Part shown: positions 63,218 through 64,000 of the stretch, piece by piece
How the letters are laid out: each line of letters starts with the position of its first letter
How positions within the stretch are numbered: position 1 is the stretch's first letter
NCBI GenBank assembly: GCA_020860715.1
Contig: JAJBTU010000007.1
Location: 1 to 64,000, forward strand
Length of the DNA stretch: 64,000 nucleotides
DNA from: Clostridiales bacterium
GTDB taxonomy: Bacteria > Bacillota > Clostridia > Lachnospirales > Lachnospiraceae
Direction of reading: 5' to 3'
Translations under genes and position numbers: made by a program
Notes under the pieces: model-generated
What the model was told of the DNA's origin: nothing
Database searches by the model: none
Seen by the model: only the letters and a program-made list of their open reading frames with translations

Positions 63218-64000
63218 ATGAAAAAAACATTTGTGACAAAAGAACAGCTGGAAGCAATCACACAGCAGTATCCGACTCCGTTTCATCTCTATGATGAGGC
63301 CGGTATACGGGAGAATGTGAAAGAACTGTATGATGCCTTTTCCTGGAATAAGGGGTATAAGGAGTTTTTTGCGGTCAAGGCGACGCCGAATCCTTATCTG
63401 ATCAATATCCTGCATGAATATGGCTGCGGGACGGACTGCTCCTCCATGACGGAGCTGATGCTCTCGGAGGCGATCGGCATCAAAGGCCGCGATATTATGT
63501 TTTCCTCCAACGATACGCCGACGGAGGAATTCAAAAAGGCCGCAGATCTCGGCGGTATCATCAATCTTGATGATATTACCCATATTGAAAAAGTGGAACA
63601 GACCCTTGGACAGCTCCCGAAAACCATGTCCTGCCGTTATAATCCGGGCGGACTTTTCAAAATCAGCAATGACATCATGGACAATCCGGGCGACGCCAAA
63701 TACGGGATGACGACGGAGCAGATCGAGGAAGCCTTCCGGATCATGAAGAGCAGGGGAGTGGAAGAGTTTGGCATCCATGCGTTTCTTGCAAGCAATACCG
63801 TGACAAACGACTATTATCCGCTGCTCGCGAAGGTTCTTTTTGAACTTGCCGTAAAGCTGCATGAGTCGACCGGGGCAAAGATTACGTTTATCAACCTGTC
63901 CGGCGGCATCGGGATTCCCTATCGTCCGGATCAGGAAAAGAATGATATTTATAAGATCGCGCGCGGCGTGAAAAAAGTCTATGAGGAAATACTGGTGCCT
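63218..64000 (+). CDS. lysA: Diaminopimelate decarboxylase, partial (3' end beyond the window)
   Basis: 261 codons are open to the window edge without a stop. PLP-dependent conversion of meso-diaminopimelate to lysine. TPFHLYDEAGIRENVKELYDAF and FFAVKATPNPYLINIL carry the PLP-binding lysine; CGTDCSSMTELMLSEAIG, IMFSSNDTP and NLDDITHIEKV follow the alanine-racemase-like barrel, with INLSGGIGIPYRPDQ the Gly-rich phosphate-binding loop. Related carboxynorspermidine or arginine decarboxylases are possible but fit less well. AAAGGAG lies about 10 nt upstream. Confidence 0.88.
   Translation, partial: MKKTFVTKEQLEAITQQYPTPFHLYDEAGIRENVKELYDAFSWNKGYKEFFAVKATPNPYLINILHEYGCGTDCSSMTELMLSEAIGIKGRDIMFSSNDTPTEEFKKAADLGGIINLDDITHIEKVEQTLGQLPKTMSCRYNPGGLFKISNDIMDNPGDAKYGMTTEQIEEAFRIMKSRGVEEFGIHAFLASNTVTNDYYPLLAKVLFELAVKLHESTGAKITFINLSGGIGIPYRPDQEKNDIYKIARGVKKVYEEILVP

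Overview
The window is about 50% G+C chromosomal DNA from a spore-forming Gram-positive anaerobe, most likely a Lachnospiraceae-type Clostridia. The evidence is the cotJA-cotJB-cotJC spore-coat operon, a SpoIIM-like membrane protein, Firmicute-type ScpA/ScpB, LTA-synthase-type enzyme, class B sortase and SpaA/Cna-B surface proteins, strong AGGAGG-type ribosome sites and consensus sigma-A promoters. No rRNA, tRNA, CRISPR array, phage or transposase gene was found. Most of the window is housekeeping sequence; 6-25 kb is the accessory part.

Layout: (1) 0.1-6 kb: an ATP-grasp PEP/pyruvate-binding-domain protein on the minus strand, divergent from a complete proline operon proB-proA-proC. (2) 6-11 kb: a Gly-rich orphan, two AAA/DUF4143 ATPases each with repeated motifs in the promoter, and a MATE exporter. 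(3) 11-24.7 kb: a surface locus. A ~1500-residue protein that ends in a class B sortase domain is followed by a 3000-residue SpaA/Cna-B repeat protein with a C-terminal sorting signal. The signal peptide of the sortase fusion is out of frame with its body because of an 8-G run, which suggests a phase switch. (4) 24.7-30.2 kb: DAHP synthase, a precorrin-2 dehydrogenase/RNase HI fusion, alaS and rpsU. (5) 30.3-37.6 kb: cardiolipin synthase, DacF-type carboxypeptidase, metallophosphoesterase, scpA-scpB, spoIIM-like, a small conserved protein and a DUF362 protein. (6) 37.6-40 kb: a decayed, truncated xerD facing the cotJABC operon. (7) 40.2-48.9 kb: ftsW, gltX, a UvrD-type helicase, a DUF1292 protein, exonuclease III, a GH13-like protein without catalytic residues and a DUF5662 protein. 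(8) 49-54 kb: an AI-2E transporter and luxS with overlapping ends, then GT8 glycosyltransferase and acyltransferase genes behind a CIRCE-like site, and larE. (9) 54-64 kb: lactonase and KDPG aldolase, an RluA-type pseudouridine synthase, trpS, aroC, a LysM peptide, a rhomboid-like protein with a striking structured leader, an LTA-synthase-like enzyme, and the start of lysA running off the window.

Best candidates for something undescribed are the sortase-adhesin fusion with its G8 frame switch and giant neighbour; the 23-bp-periodic repeats in front of a DUF4143 ATPase; the leader RNA at 59.97-60.15 kb, which can fold in two mutually exclusive ways between 29-bp direct repeats; and the SirC-RNase HI fusion. 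All calls come from reading the sequence; no database search was run.
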